This document shows positions 43,896 to 52,133 of a stretch of DNA of 64,000 nucleotides, in pieces. Where the stretch lies: positions 21,765-85,764 of the forward strand of contig CATLBH010000005.1 in NCBI GenBank assembly GCA_949878745.1, written 5' to 3'. This DNA comes from an uncultured Ruminiclostridium sp. (GTDB lineage: Bacteria; Bacillota; Clostridia; Oscillospirales; Ruminococcaceae). Position numbers and translations under genes: made by a program. Under the pieces are notes generated by a model. That model was not told the origin of the DNA. It did not search any database and saw nothing but the letters and a program-made list of their open reading frames with translations. Numbering within the stretch: position 1 is the stretch's first letter; each line of letters starts with the position of its first letter.

Positions 43896-45641
43896 TTATC
43901 TTCTTTTCTCTTTTCTTATACGCTCCATATGTTCAAGAAGCTCTTCGTTGCTCATTTCCTCCGGCTTCTTTCCTCCGTATCTGTCCCTTTGCTTTTCAAG
44001 AACCCTTATATATTCAGACAGCCGCTCTTTCTGATAAGGCAAAAGATTGTTTTCGTTAATTATACCCGTTATTCTGCCCACTTCCTGCGCCGAAAATTCG
44101 TCCCCTATTGACGAAAGGTCAACTGAAACGCCTTTTTTTATACGATCGGCGGCAATATTAAACACTCTTCGGTAAAATTCGTCGGAAAAATCATCTTCAC
44201 TTACTCTTGACTCCACCTTATTAAGCATATCGGGGGAATGAAACAGAAACGCGATTATCCCCCTCTGCGCCTTTTGTTCCGGCTTCAGACCCAAACCCTT
44301 GGGGTCGTTTCTCGGGGGATTTATCAGCTCTCTCCGTTCTTCCAGACGGGCGCTGTAGGCCTTGGATCTTCTTCTCGCCTCTACCGCCTTTTCTATCTCA
44401 CCGGAATCAAGACTGCAAAGCTTGGCCGTATCGCTTATGTATACCATGCGGTCTATTGAGTTGTTCACCTCCGCCAAAAGGTTTACCGCTTTTTTAAGGT
44501 ACGCCGACTTTCCCTCGGGAGAGTCCATATTAAGACCCTCCGTAAGCTTTCGCAGCTCGAAGCTTATGGCTCCCCCCGATTGTGACAACAGCATTCGGAA
44601 ACCGTCGGCTCCGTACTTTTTCACATACTCGTCCGGGTCCTTGGCTCCGCTCATTTGGAGCACCCTCGCGTCGACCCCGGCCTCGGAAAGAAGGTTAATG
44701 GCTTTCATGGTGGCTTTTTGCCCCGCTCCGTCGCTGTCGTAGCTTATAACCACCTGTTCGCAGTACTGGCGCATAAGACGGGCTTGTTCGGGGGTGATGG
44801 CGGTGCCCAGTGTGGCCACGGCGTTGTCGAAGCCCGCCTGGTTAAGGCTTATTACGTCCATATATCCCTCGCAAAGGATAAGGAATTTTTCCTTCGTGTT
44901 TTTGGCAAAATTCAAACTGAACAGCCCGCTTCGCTTATGGAACACCGGGGTCTCGTCGCTGTTCAAATATTTGGCTTGAGCCTCCGCTTCAAGAGCGCGG
45001 CCGCCGAAGGCAATAATATTGCCCCTTCGGTCAATTATGGGAAACATAACCCTGTGTCGGAATTTGTCGTAGGTGGTGCCTTTTCGGCTTCTGGATATCA
45101 GCGCGGCGGTAATAAGCTCCTCTTCACCATAGCCTTTGGCAAGCATATGATTTTTCAGGCTGTCCCAGCTGTCCGGAGCGTAGCCTAAGCCGTATTTCCG
45201 AATAGTGTTCTCGGTGAGACGGCGTTCGGAAAGATAGCGCCTTCCCTCTTCTCCCTTTTCGGAGATGAGAACGTCTCTGTAAAATCTTGCAGCTTCGCGG
45301 TTTATTTCCAAGAGCCTTTGTTTAATCCGTCCGCTTTGGTCTCTCTCGTCGTCGGGCATGGGGATTCCCGCCCGCTGAGCCAAAAATTTTACGCTTTCTA
45401 TATAATCGAGGTTTTCTATCAACCTTATAAACGTTATTACGTCGCCCCCCGCGCCGCAGCCGAAGCAGTAAAAGCTCTGGGTGTCGGTGTAAACGTGGCA
45501 GGAGGGGGTTTTCTCCGAATGAAAGGGGCACAGGCACACATTATCCCGTCCCGCGCGCTTCAGGCTTACGTAGGTTGACATTACGGAGGTGATTTCGTTG
45601 CTGTCTCTCACGGATTGTAAAAATTCGTCGGGTAACGGCAT
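43896..45641 (-). CDS. dnaG: DNA primase DnaG
   Basis: DnaG makes replication primers. The N-terminal zinc ribbon is CPFHSEKTPSCHVY...FYCFGCGAGG (residues 38-70). The TOPRIM catalytic domain has FLILCEGYMDVI and VVISYDSDGAGQKA. The C-terminal helicase-binding domain ends in the Lys-rich LEHMERIRKEKRR. The 581-aa length is normal. It lies immediately upstream of rpoD. Confidence 0.97.
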   Translation of the reverse strand: MPLPDEFLQSVRDSNEITSVMSTYVSLKRAGRDNVCLCPFHSEKTPSCHVYTDTQSFYCFGCGAGGDVITFIRLIENLDYIESVKFLAQRAGIPMPDDERDQSGRIKQRLLEINREAARFYRDVLISEKGEEGRRYLSERRLTENTIRKYGLGYAPDSWDSLKNHMLAKGYGEEELITAALISRSRKGTTYDKFRHRVMFPIIDRRGNIIAFGGRALEAEAQAKYLNSDETPVFHKRSGLFSLNFAKNTKEKFLILCEGYMDVISLNQAGFDNAVATLGTAITPEQARLMRQYCEQVVISYDSDGAGQKATMKAINLLSEAGVDARVLQMSGAKDPDEYVKKYGADGFRMLLSQSGGAISFELRKLTEGLNMDSPEGKSAYLKKAVNLLAEVNNSIDRMVYISDTAKLCSLDSGEIEKAVEARRRSKAYSARLEERRELINPPRNDPKGLGLKPEQKAQRGIIAFLFHSPDMLNKVESRVSEDDFSDEFYRRVFNIAADRIKKGVSVDLSSIGDEFSAQEVGRITGIINENNLLPYQKERLSEYIRVLEKQRDRYGGKKPEEMSNEELLEHMERIRKEKRR

Positions 45642-45820
45642 TTTGAGGCTCCTTTCTTTATTTTTCGGCAGATGTTCGCTGTTTTTGTCGTTTTCGACAA
45701 TTGTCCTAAATTTTCTCTTACATATATAATATACTTTTCAAAAGTGGATTCTCCTTTATTTTTTTGTGAATATTTTATGGTTTTTTGCATTTTCGGCAAT
45801 ATAGACAAAAACGGGCGGAC

Positions 45821-46099
45821 GTTGTATAATAAAACTTGACACCAAATTCTCAAAGAAGTATAATACGAGTAAAAGGGCGGTGTCAAAAAATGAGACAAAC
45901 AAGAAGTTACGACAAGGAGTACAAGGTACAGGCGGTAAAGTTGGCGAAATCGAGGGGAAGGAAAGCAGCGGCAGCGAAACTGGGGATACCCGAGGGAACG
46001 CTTAGCGGGTGGGTTCACAAGGCGAAAAGCGGGCATATGGATTTGGGGTTCGGCGAACAAATATTCGAAACCGCGCTGACACTCGTCGCCGAAAACTAA
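45821..46099 (+). pseudogene. IS3-family orfA fragment (5' end of an IS)
   Basis: The ATG at 45890 opens MRQTRSYDKEYKVQAVKLAK and GIPEGTLSGWVHKAKSGH, the helix-turn-helix start of IS3/IS911-type OrfA. The same 5' end (GTTGTATAATAAAACTTGAC onward) recurs at 50177. After LTLVAEN at 46099 the reading frame stops where an IS5-type transposase sequence has been joined. OrfA is about half of full length and orfB is missing. Confidence 0.85.
45836..45864 (+). promoter_or_regulatory. Consensus promoter inside the IS3-type end
   Basis: TTGACA, a 17-nt spacer and TATAAT are a perfect sigma-A match within the IS left end. It could drive the chimeric downstream sequence. Confidence 0.8.
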
Positions 46100-46766
46100 T
46101 CAACGCAGTGCTGTACGTTGTTGACAGCGGCTGCAAATGGAGACAATTGCCACATGATTTTCCACCGTATACAACGGTATCGAATTTTTACTATAAGGCA
46201 GTTCGTGAGGGTTTATGGGAGAAAATATTGAAAGTAACGGTCATCAAAACTCGGACAGAAGCAGGAAAATCATCTGAGCCGAGTTATGCTCTGATTGATT
46301 CACAAAGTGTAAAACCCGTATATTCTTCAGATAAACGGGGTTATGACGGGGAAAAAACAAAAGGACGAAAACGACATATAGTAACCGATATCATGGGAAA
46401 TTTGCTTGCCGTTCACGTTCACGCTGCAAATATACATGACACAAAAGGCGGGGTGTATACTTTTGAAAAAGCGCTAAATCATTATCCAAGTATAGAAGCC
46501 GGCTGTGCCGATGAGGGTTACAGAGGAACGTTCAAAAATACATTCGAAATATTCCATAACATTAGAATTGATATTTCAAAACAGATAAAGCCTGTTTTTG
46601 AGGTTATGCTCAAACGTTGGCGAGTGGAGAGAACCTTTTCATGGCTTGGTCATTCGAGACGTCTTTCTAAAGATTATGAAATCCAGACCGTTTATGCTGA
46701 ATCCATGATTATCATTTCCCATTTCCATACTTTACTTAAACGATTTTAGTCTATTGGTACAGGTTC
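46085..46766 (+). mobile_element. 5'-truncated IS5-family transposase fused to the IS3 remnant
   Basis: The ORF 46009-46749 has IS5-type sequence only from about 46085: LINAVLYVVDSGCKWRQLPH, DSQSVKPV (first Asp), CADEGYRGTF (second Asp) and RWRVERTFSWLGHSRRL (Glu). The native N-terminus (compare 48742) and left end are missing. The right end is GAACCTGTACCAATAGACT read inward from 46766, followed by TAA. Without its N-terminal domain and left end it is unlikely to move itself, though an intact catalytic triad remains. Confidence 0.85.
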
Positions 46767-46808
46767 TAATAAATAAATTGAAAAAAGCTTATAATGAAAA
46801 ATAAAATA

Positions 46809-46837
46809 TTGACATAGTTTTTTGTTAATGGTAAAAT
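46809..46837 (+). promoter_or_regulatory. Promoter of the coiled-coil gene
   Basis: TTGACA, a 17-nt spacer and TAAAAT lie 33 nt before the ATG at 46871. Confidence 0.7.
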
Positions 46838-46870
46838 GTAAGTAATAATTTGAAAGGATGGTGCTTTTAT

Positions 46871-47233
46871 ATGTTATATCAGAACGATCTTCAAGCTATT
46901 GCGACTTTAATCAAAAATGAGGTTGAGCCTATAAACAAAAGGCTTGATAATATGGAAAATGACATTTCTGATTTGAAATCTAACGTTGTAAAAATGGATT
47001 CAAGACTTGATAAAATCGAAACCAGATTAGACAACATCGAAGAAGACATCGAAGTTATCAAGGAAGACTCACAAATCACAAGAGAAGTCACAAACGACAT
47101 CGGCGAATGGGTCGACTATTACTTCCACGAAGACAAACTCTACCCCATCGACAAAGAAGAAATCGAAAAGCAAAAAGAGATAATGAGATTTGCAAAACAA
47201 ACCGGAGCGGGAAACCCCTCTTTTTTATTATAG
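46871..47233 (+). CDS. Small coiled-coil protein of unknown function
   Basis: ATG 46871 gives 120 aa, with AAAGGATGG 9 nt upstream; the track start 46850 is a TTG inside that ribosome site. Residues about 10-75 show clear heptads (INKRLDNMENDISDLKSNVV, DSRLDKIETRLDNIEEDIEV). Short proteins of this type are common in Firmicute accessory regions and have no fixed function. It has its own promoter and an AT-rich codon use unlike the flagellar genes, suggesting acquisition. Confidence 0.7.
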   Translation: MLYQNDLQAIATLIKNEVEPINKRLDNMENDISDLKSNVVKMDSRLDKIETRLDNIEEDIEVIKEDSQITREVTNDIGEWVDYYFHEDKLYPIDKEEIEKQKEIMRFAKQTGAGNPSFLL

Positions 47234-47542
47234 CAAAGTATACTAAAATAGTGTATATTCGTTCGAGGTTTATAACCACCGCAGCAGGTACGACCGAGAC
47301 ACGGTTTTCCCCTGCATAAAAAACGCATTTTCGAAAATCGTGATTTTACTTTTCGCAATGCACCTTTAAGGCCGTTTCTGTTGGAGTGAGGATATCCATG
47401 TTACTAAGCGGGTATCCTAGCCGCGCGAGCTTCGGAACGGTTCCTATGTTTGAATCCGGAACACTCGATTTGAATCGAAAAAGCATAAAAAAGGAATGGG
47501 CTTTATTCCGTTCCTCTTGCGTTTATTTTCGGGTACAGCAAT
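47234..47542. other. Non-coding stretch ending at a terminator
   Basis: No ORF is convincing in these ~310 bp. The sequence is GC-richer than the preceding gene and has short inverted repeats such as GGAAT / ATTCC near 47493-47510. It ends at a strong plus-strand terminator. A small RNA or a degraded gene are both possible. Confidence 0.4.
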
Positions 47543-47566
47543 AAGGACAGCTTCCTGTCCTTTTTT
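47543..47566 (+). terminator. Intrinsic terminator
   Basis: The stem AAGGACAG / CTGTCCTT with loop CTTC is followed by a T-run. It ends whatever is transcribed through 47234-47542. Confidence 0.8.
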
Positions 47567-47594
47567 CAAAATATGCGTTCCGAAGGGGAAGATC

Positions 47595-47714
47595 GTGAAC
47601 TTCATACCATTTAACGGGTTAGCGGCCGTCTTAGGTTGCTTCTCTCTGGGTTACGATCCTTACGTTTACCTCCTTTTACACTTTGCGGTATTTATAACGG
47701 GATTATCCCAATAA
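47595..47714 (+). CDS. Possible 39-aa hydrophobic peptide
   Basis: GTG 47595 follows GAAGGGGAAGATC and opens VNFIPFNGLAAVLGCFSLGY, ending HFAVFITGLSQ. The peptide could span a membrane once. It might be a remnant of a holin-like gene given the endolysin debris nearby, but there is no family match I can name. The 355 bp after it (47715-48069) show nothing I can support. Confidence 0.3.
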   Translation: MNFIPFNGLAAVLGCFSLGYDPYVYLLLHFAVFITGLSQ

Positions 47715-48069
47715 AGCTTTTTTCCCGGCATATTGTTGGGTTATGGCGATTAAAGGTGTATATTTAAACGTGCCGGAACACGGTAACTTGATTGTTGTTT
47801 ATTATGGGGCGGTAATTCCCTGCTCCAATACAAGGAGCTTGGCAGCTTCTAATTGCGCAAAAAAAATATATGCTTAAACTATTTAAGTAACTGGTTAATG
47901 AGGATAATTTTTTTCAGCTTAAATGTTAATGCTTTCAATCAAAATTTTACGCAATTCGGGGAAGCAAAAAATTATATTCGAACAAATCCGCCATTTTATA
48001 GGTGGATTTTGTTATTTAATCATCAAACGGACAAACGGACTACTCGGCGGATCCGTCACGTTATTTTGT

Positions 48070-48187
48070 TCATAGTGCAGCTGTTTGTGGCAGACTGCAA
48101 AAACACGGGAGATATTCAGAACAAACTGAAGAGATTGTTTGCCGGAACAATCGAGCAAATGTTGGAAGCGGAAATGGAAGAGCATTT
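48070..48187 (+). pseudogene. IS256-family transposase N-terminal fragment
   Basis: The frame of the 47853 ORF ends with DCKNTGDIQNKLKRLFAGTI and EQMLEAEMEEHL, the start of Mutator/IS256 transposases. Identity stops at EEHL, where the endolysin sequence begins, so this is a junction left by deletion. A C-terminal IS256 fragment lies at the far end of the window. Confidence 0.75.
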
Positions 48188-49750
48188 GCGGCGGCGGTAA
48201 AGGAAATTGCCACAAGCTATAAAACGCTTTATGTAATGGGGTGCTTTGGTGCGCCGCTTAAGGCGGAGTATAAGGAGAGGTATTGCAAAAATTGCTCCTA
48301 TAATAAACAAGCCGGCGAGAACGAAGATGATTAAAGCGGCTTCCGCGGATGCTTTTGGGTTTGACTGCGTTTGTCTTATCAAGGGGGTGCTTTGGGGGTG
48401 GAAGGGCGATAAAAACGCCGTTTACGGAGGGGCGAAGTACGAAAGTAACGGGGTTGGGGATATTGATTGTAATCAAATGTTTGAAATGTGTTCGGGAAAA
48501 ACGGAGGATTTTTCCAAAATTGAGGTTGGGGGAGCGGTGTGGATGCAGGGGCATATTGGGGTTTATATCGGGGACGGACTGGCGGAGGAGTGTACTCCCG
48601 CTTGGAAAAACGGGGTGCAGGTTACGGCGGTGGCTAATATCGGGAAGAAGAACGGGTATAACTCGCAAAGGTGGAGTAGGCATGGGAAGCTGCCTTATGT
48701 TAGTACTTGTCCAAATAGAAAAAATATGGTATAATAGAATAATGAGATACACAAGTGATTTAACGGACGCACAGTGGGAACTGATAAAAGAATATTTTCC
48801 GGCAGGAAACAAAAGCAAGTACGAGAAAAGAGAGATGGAGAATGCAGTATTATATCTCGTAAAAACAGGCTGCCAATGGAGAAATCTGCCGATAGATTTT
48901 CCAAAATGGAAAGCAGTTTCAATGTTCTTTTATCGTGCCAAAAAGAATGGGGCATGGGAAAAGGCACAACGTATGTTGGTGAAAAAAATCCGTACCCAAA
49001 AGGGAAAAAATGAAGAACCGACATACGCACTAATAGACTCACAATCCGTAAAAACAACCTCTGCAAATGATAATAGAGGTTATGACGGGGGAAAAAACAA
49101 AAGGACGAAAGCGACACATAGTTACTGATACTTGGGGAATCTTTTGTGTGTTCATGTGTATGCTGCAAATATTCATGATACAAAGGGCGGCGTGCTTACC
49201 TGTGAAAAGGCGCTTTATCGTTATCCGACAATTGTTGCGGGGTGCGCTGATCAAGGTTATCGCGGAACATTCAAAAATACTTTTGAGTTTTTTCATAATA
49301 TCAGAATTGATATATCTCCACGCATTAAAAATAATTTTGAGGTGCAGCCTATTCGTTGGATTGTCGAACGGACTTTTGGATGGATGACTTGGTCTCGCCG
49401 TCTTGCCAAAGACTATGAAATTAAATCCGTTTATGCTGAAACTATGTGCACTATTTCAAACCTTGATACGCTTTTGCGTAGATTTTAGTCTATGTGGAAA
49501 AGTTCTTACTTATGAGGGTGTGGGGGAGTCGTGGGGTGTGAATAAGACGAAGTTTGTGTGCGGAAAGACTAATGCGCCGGTTAATGTCAGGGAAAGGGCG
49601 AGTATTAGCGGGAGGATTATTACTAAATTGCCTAAAGGGGCGGAGGTTAAGATGACTGGGAAAAGCGTGAAGAACGGCGGGTATACTTGGGCGGAAATTC
49701 TGTATAACGGTAAAACTTGCTATTGCGATAAGCAGTGGATAAACTGCTGA
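48188..49750 (+). pseudogene. Endolysin-like wall hydrolase gene, broken three ways
   Basis: The protein would be a CHAP/NlpC-type hydrolase with C-terminal SH3. Frame 1 reads KEIATSYKTLYVMGCFGAPL then ends at 48327. A frameshift leads to KMIKAASADAFGFDCVCLIK (catalytic Cys) and GHIGVYIGDGLAEECTPAW (catalytic His). An IS5 element interrupts at 48703. After it, GVNKTKFVCGKTNAPVNVRE to QWINC is an SH3 domain. Excising the IS and one TTA restores PYVTYEG in frame. The 5' end is lost at the IS256 junction. This is likely prophage debris. Confidence 0.85.
48703..49505 (+). mobile_element. IS5-family element (803 bp) with frameshifted transposase
   Basis: Terminal inverted repeats are GTACTTGTCCAAATAGA and GAACTTTTCCACATAGA. 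The target duplication is TTA at 48700-48702 and 49506-49508. The transposase starts at 48742 (MRYTSDLTDAQWELIKEYFP) from a TTGTCC-17-TATAAT promoter that overlaps the left end. It shifts frame near 49088 (extra G in GGGGGAAAAAAC) and again near 49130. It continues as MGNLLCVHVYAANIHDTKGG to the stop at 49488. Compared with the continuous copy at 46085 these look like decay, though some IS5 members use programmed shifts. Confidence 0.9.
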
Positions 49751-49813
49751 AAAACAAAATCTTTCAAAATAATATACCCTTAAAATTAGTATTGTGTCCG
49801 ATTCGGACACGAA

Positions 49814-49844
49814 AAAGCCCATGAGATTGTTCCTCACGGGCTTT
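49814..49844. terminator. Bidirectional terminator between endolysin remnant and tRNA-Gln
   Basis: The stem AAAGCCCATGAG / CTCACGGGCTTT has a single mismatch and T-rich flanks on both sides. A second hairpin, CCGAACACTCC / GGAGTGTTCGG (about 49868-49908), lies closer to the tRNA. Confidence 0.7.
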
Positions 49845-49923
49845 ATTTACCTTATTACCACAATGCCGAACACTCCATTTATAAATATAAAGTAAGGAGT
49901 GTTCGGATTTGGCATAGTGTGGT

Positions 49924-49995
49924 TGGGCTAAGTGGATTCGAACCACTGGAATGACGGAGTCAAAGTCCGTTGCCTTACCGCTTGGCTATAGCCCA
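49924..49995 (-). tRNA. trnQ: tRNA-Gln (anticodon TTG)
   Basis: The minus strand folds as a full cloverleaf. Acceptor TGGGCTA pairs with TAGCCCA, and the anticodon arm is ACGGA-CTTTGAC-TCCGT with anticodon TTG. The T arm is GTGG-TTCGAAT-CCAC. The 3' CCA is not encoded. It is surrounded by mobile debris, and tRNA genes are common integration targets, but no attachment repeat of its 3' end was seen. Confidence 0.95.
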
Positions 49996-50191
49996 GTTTT
50001 AAGCATTACATTACAATTTCCATTAAAAAATCATTTAATACCCGTTTTCTACTCTCACCTTTTATGAAAGATTTATTTCAATACTTTTTAAGCCTTTTAT
50101 ATTATAGCACATCGGATTAAAAATTACAAGTCATATTTTTAAAAAAGCAAAAAATAATATTGCTCCCGCAATTGATGTTGTATAATAAAAC

Positions 50192-50220
50192 TTGACACTG
50201 AATTCTCAAAGAAGTATAAT
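50192..50220 (+). promoter_or_regulatory. Consensus promoter in the IS3-type left end
   Basis: TTGACA, a 17-nt spacer and TATAAT, identical in architecture to the copy at 45836. Confidence 0.8.
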
Positions 50221-50573
50221 ACAGGTAAAAGGACGATGTAAAAAAATGAGGCAAACAAGAAGTTACGGCAAGGAGTACAAGGTACAGGCGGTAAAGTTGG
50301 AAAAATCGAGGGGAATTAAAGCAGCGGCAGCGGAGCTGAGGATACCCGAGGAACGCTTAGCGGGTGGGTTCACAAGGCGAAAAGCGGGCATATGGATTTG
50401 GGGTTTGGTGAACAAAGACCCGAAACCGCGCTGACGCTCGTCACCGAAAATGAAGAATTGCGGCGGAAGTTAAAGGAGCGCGACAAGGAGATTAGTCGGC
50501 TCAAGGAATTGAATGAGTTTTTGGGGGAAGCATCGGCTTTTTTCGCCGCAAGCCGTCGGAAGTGTGGAAAAGA

Positions 50574-50733
50574 GAACCTGTCCACATAGGAATTGGCACG
50601 CGTCTTTTCGGCAGATTTTGCCAATGACTGCGTTAAAATTTCTTGACTTGCGACAGCAAGCCGGCGAAATTTTGCCTTGTCCTCGACAAAATCTGCTCGA
50701 AAATCCACGCACCATTCCTATGTGGACAGGTTC
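50574..50733. repeat. Palindromic miniature element, family A copy 3 (160 bp)
   Basis: Terminal repeats GAACCTGTCCACATAGGAAT are perfect for 20 bp at both ends, the best preserved in the window, and the interior is palindromic. It sits at the deletion junction inside the IS3 element. The right flank is TAA but the left is AGA, so the target duplication is lost, consistent with an adjacent deletion. An alternative 5-bp AAAAG flank on both sides may be chance. Confidence 0.85.
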
Positions 50734-51174
50734 TAAAAGTTACCCGGAAATGCACGGTGCAATAATTCATTCAGATCGTGGAAGTCAGTACACAAGCAAA
50801 AAATACCGCTGTGCGATCATGGGCTATGGAATTATTCAAAGCATGAACAGTGTCTGCAGGCGCTGTCACTACAATGCTCGCTGCGAGAGTATGTGGGCGA
50901 GAATGAAGGACGAGATGTTCTATCTGCGCAACCGCAATCCTGAAAATTACACTATGGACGAGTTGAAAACCATCATTTGGCGCTACTTTTTGAGCTATTG
51001 GAATAATAGGCGAATTTGTTCGGCGATTGGCGGTGTGCCACCGCCAGTGAAACGGCGTAATTATTACGCAGCTTTAAACGCGGTTGCACAATTTATTTTC
51101 AGACCCCCAAAATCAAGGTTTTTAAGATTATGAAATTTCCCTATCGCAACCGTAGAAAACGTCATGGTTTGCGT

Positions 51175-51444
51175 CTAAGTTTGATTTGCGGTAGTATCAA
51201 TTTTGAGACTTTGAGTTAGTTTCCGAGGAAGTCTATTCTGCTCGTCTGATCCGCAAATCGTCGCGGCAGCGTTTGCGTTTTCTTTAAGCTGTTTTTTATA
51301 AAATGCTTGGGATTCATTTAAGAACCTGTACACAAAAGAATGGTGCGTGGATTTTAGGACAGGTTTTAAGTGTTTTTTTACTTTATCAACAAGCCAGCCT
51401 TTAATTTCGTGTAAACGATTTTTTTCAACATCGCTATTCCTCAC
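51175..51444 (-). CDS. Short ORF translationally coupled to trmD, with a miniature-element insertion
   Basis: GTG at 51444 overlaps the trmD stop in GTGA, with GGAG about 11 nt upstream, giving 89 aa (VRNSDVEKNRLHEIKGWLVD...). I do not recognise it. A 45-bp family A derivative plus its duplicated TTA adds 16 residues (KPVLKSTHHSFVYRFL) in frame. Without it the sequence would read KKHLNESQAFYKK. The gene may be a decaying fragment. The track start at 51573 lies inside trmD and is not used. Confidence 0.4.
   Translation of the reverse strand: MRNSDVEKNRLHEIKGWLVDKVKKHLKPVLKSTHHSFVYRFLNESQAFYKKQLKENANAAATICGSDEQNRLPRKLTQSLKIDTTANQT
51322..51366. repeat. Short family A derivative (45 bp)
   Basis: Ends GAACCTGTAC and AAACCTGTCC are inverted, and TAA flanks at 51319-51321 and 51367-51369. 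The interior GAATGGTGCGTGGATTTT matches one arm of the 160-bp element in opposite orientation, so this is an internally deleted copy. It is inserted in frame within the ORF after trmD. Confidence 0.75.
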
Positions 51445-52133
51445 TTCGTCAATTTCTCCAACATATCCGGCCTTTTCTTCCCAGTAACCTCCAGCGACTT
51501 TTCGCTTTGCCACTTCTCGATATTCTGATGATGTCCCGAAAGCAGCACCTCCGGAACACTTCTCCCTCTCCATTCCTCCGGTCTTGTATACTGCGGATAC
51601 TCCAATAACCCGTTGTAATGACTTTCTATGGAATAAGCGTCCTCGTTGGGTAATACCCCCTCCTGGAGCCTTGCCACGGCGTCGGCTATTATAAGAGCTG
51701 GAAGTTCCCCCCCCGTAACCACGTAATCACCTACGGAAATTTCCTCCGCCTTAAGCTCGTCAAGCGCTCTCTGGTCAACGCCCTCATAGTGCCCGCAAAG
51801 CAAAATAAGGTGCTCTTCCCCTGCCAGCTCCTTCACAAGCCGCTGATCCAAAGTTTTTCCCTGAGGGGACATATAAATAATACGCGGGGATTCGCTCCCC
51901 GCTTTTTTCTTTATGGCCTGAACGCAATCGTAAACGGGCTGTGCCTGCATCACCATTCCGGTACCCCCGCCGTAGGCCTTATCGTCCACGCGGCGGTGCT
52001 TGTCCAGCGTATAGTCCCTTATGTTGTGGCACTCTATGGTGATAAATCCGCCCCTTCGCCCTCTTCCCACCACGCTTTCGGACAGCACCGCCTCGCACAT
52101 GGCGGGAAAAAGGGTAGCTATGTCTATTCTCAT
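51441..52133 (-). CDS. trmD: tRNA (guanine37-N1)-methyltransferase TrmD
   Basis: TrmD methylates G37 of tRNAs to prevent frameshifting. The 230-aa SPOUT protein has the N-terminal MRIDIATLFPAMCEAVL, the substrate loop around DKAYGGGTGMVMQAQPVYD and the trefoil knot (ILLCGHYEGVDQRALDEL; GDYVVTGGELPALIIADAVA). It overlaps rimM by ATGA, indicating coupling. Confidence 0.97.
   Translation of the reverse strand: MRIDIATLFPAMCEAVLSESVVGRGRRGGFITIECHNIRDYTLDKHRRVDDKAYGGGTGMVMQAQPVYDCVQAIKKKAGSESPRIIYMSPQGKTLDQRLVKELAGEEHLILLCGHYEGVDQRALDELKAEEISVGDYVVTGGELPALIIADAVARLQEGVLPNEDAYSIESHYNGLLEYPQYTRPEEWRGRSVPEVLLSGHHQNIEKWQSEKSLEVTGKKRPDMLEKLTK

Larger units (their letters stand above)
50177..51133 (+). 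mobile_element. Decayed IS3-family element, interrupted and internally deleted
   Basis: The left end matches the one at 45821. OrfA starts at 50245 (MRQTRSYGKEYKVQAVKLEK) and loses frame at about 50350, where one G is missing relative to the other copy. It resumes as LRRKLKERDKEISRLKELNE and AFFAASRRK. A family A element follows. Then comes the OrfB C-terminus: IIHSDRGSQYTSKK (second Asp), NARCESMWARMKDEM (Glu; the usual DNA reads YNA) and YWNNRRICSAIGGVPPPVK. The middle of orfB, with the first catalytic Asp, is absent. Confidence 0.88.

Noticed and set aside
47853-48200. 115-aa ORF as an intact protein
   Set aside because: Only the last ~40 codons are real IS256 sequence; the N-terminal part is random translation of AT-rich DNA.
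49795-49811. Short palindrome GTGTCCGATTCGGACAC as a possible fourth miniature family
   Set aside because: It lacks flanking duplications and related copies; more likely part of the terminator region.
50566-50738. AAAAG as a 5-bp target duplication for family A copy 3
   Set aside because: Other family A copies clearly show 3-bp TAA flanks; AAAAG on both sides is probably coincidence at a deletion junction.
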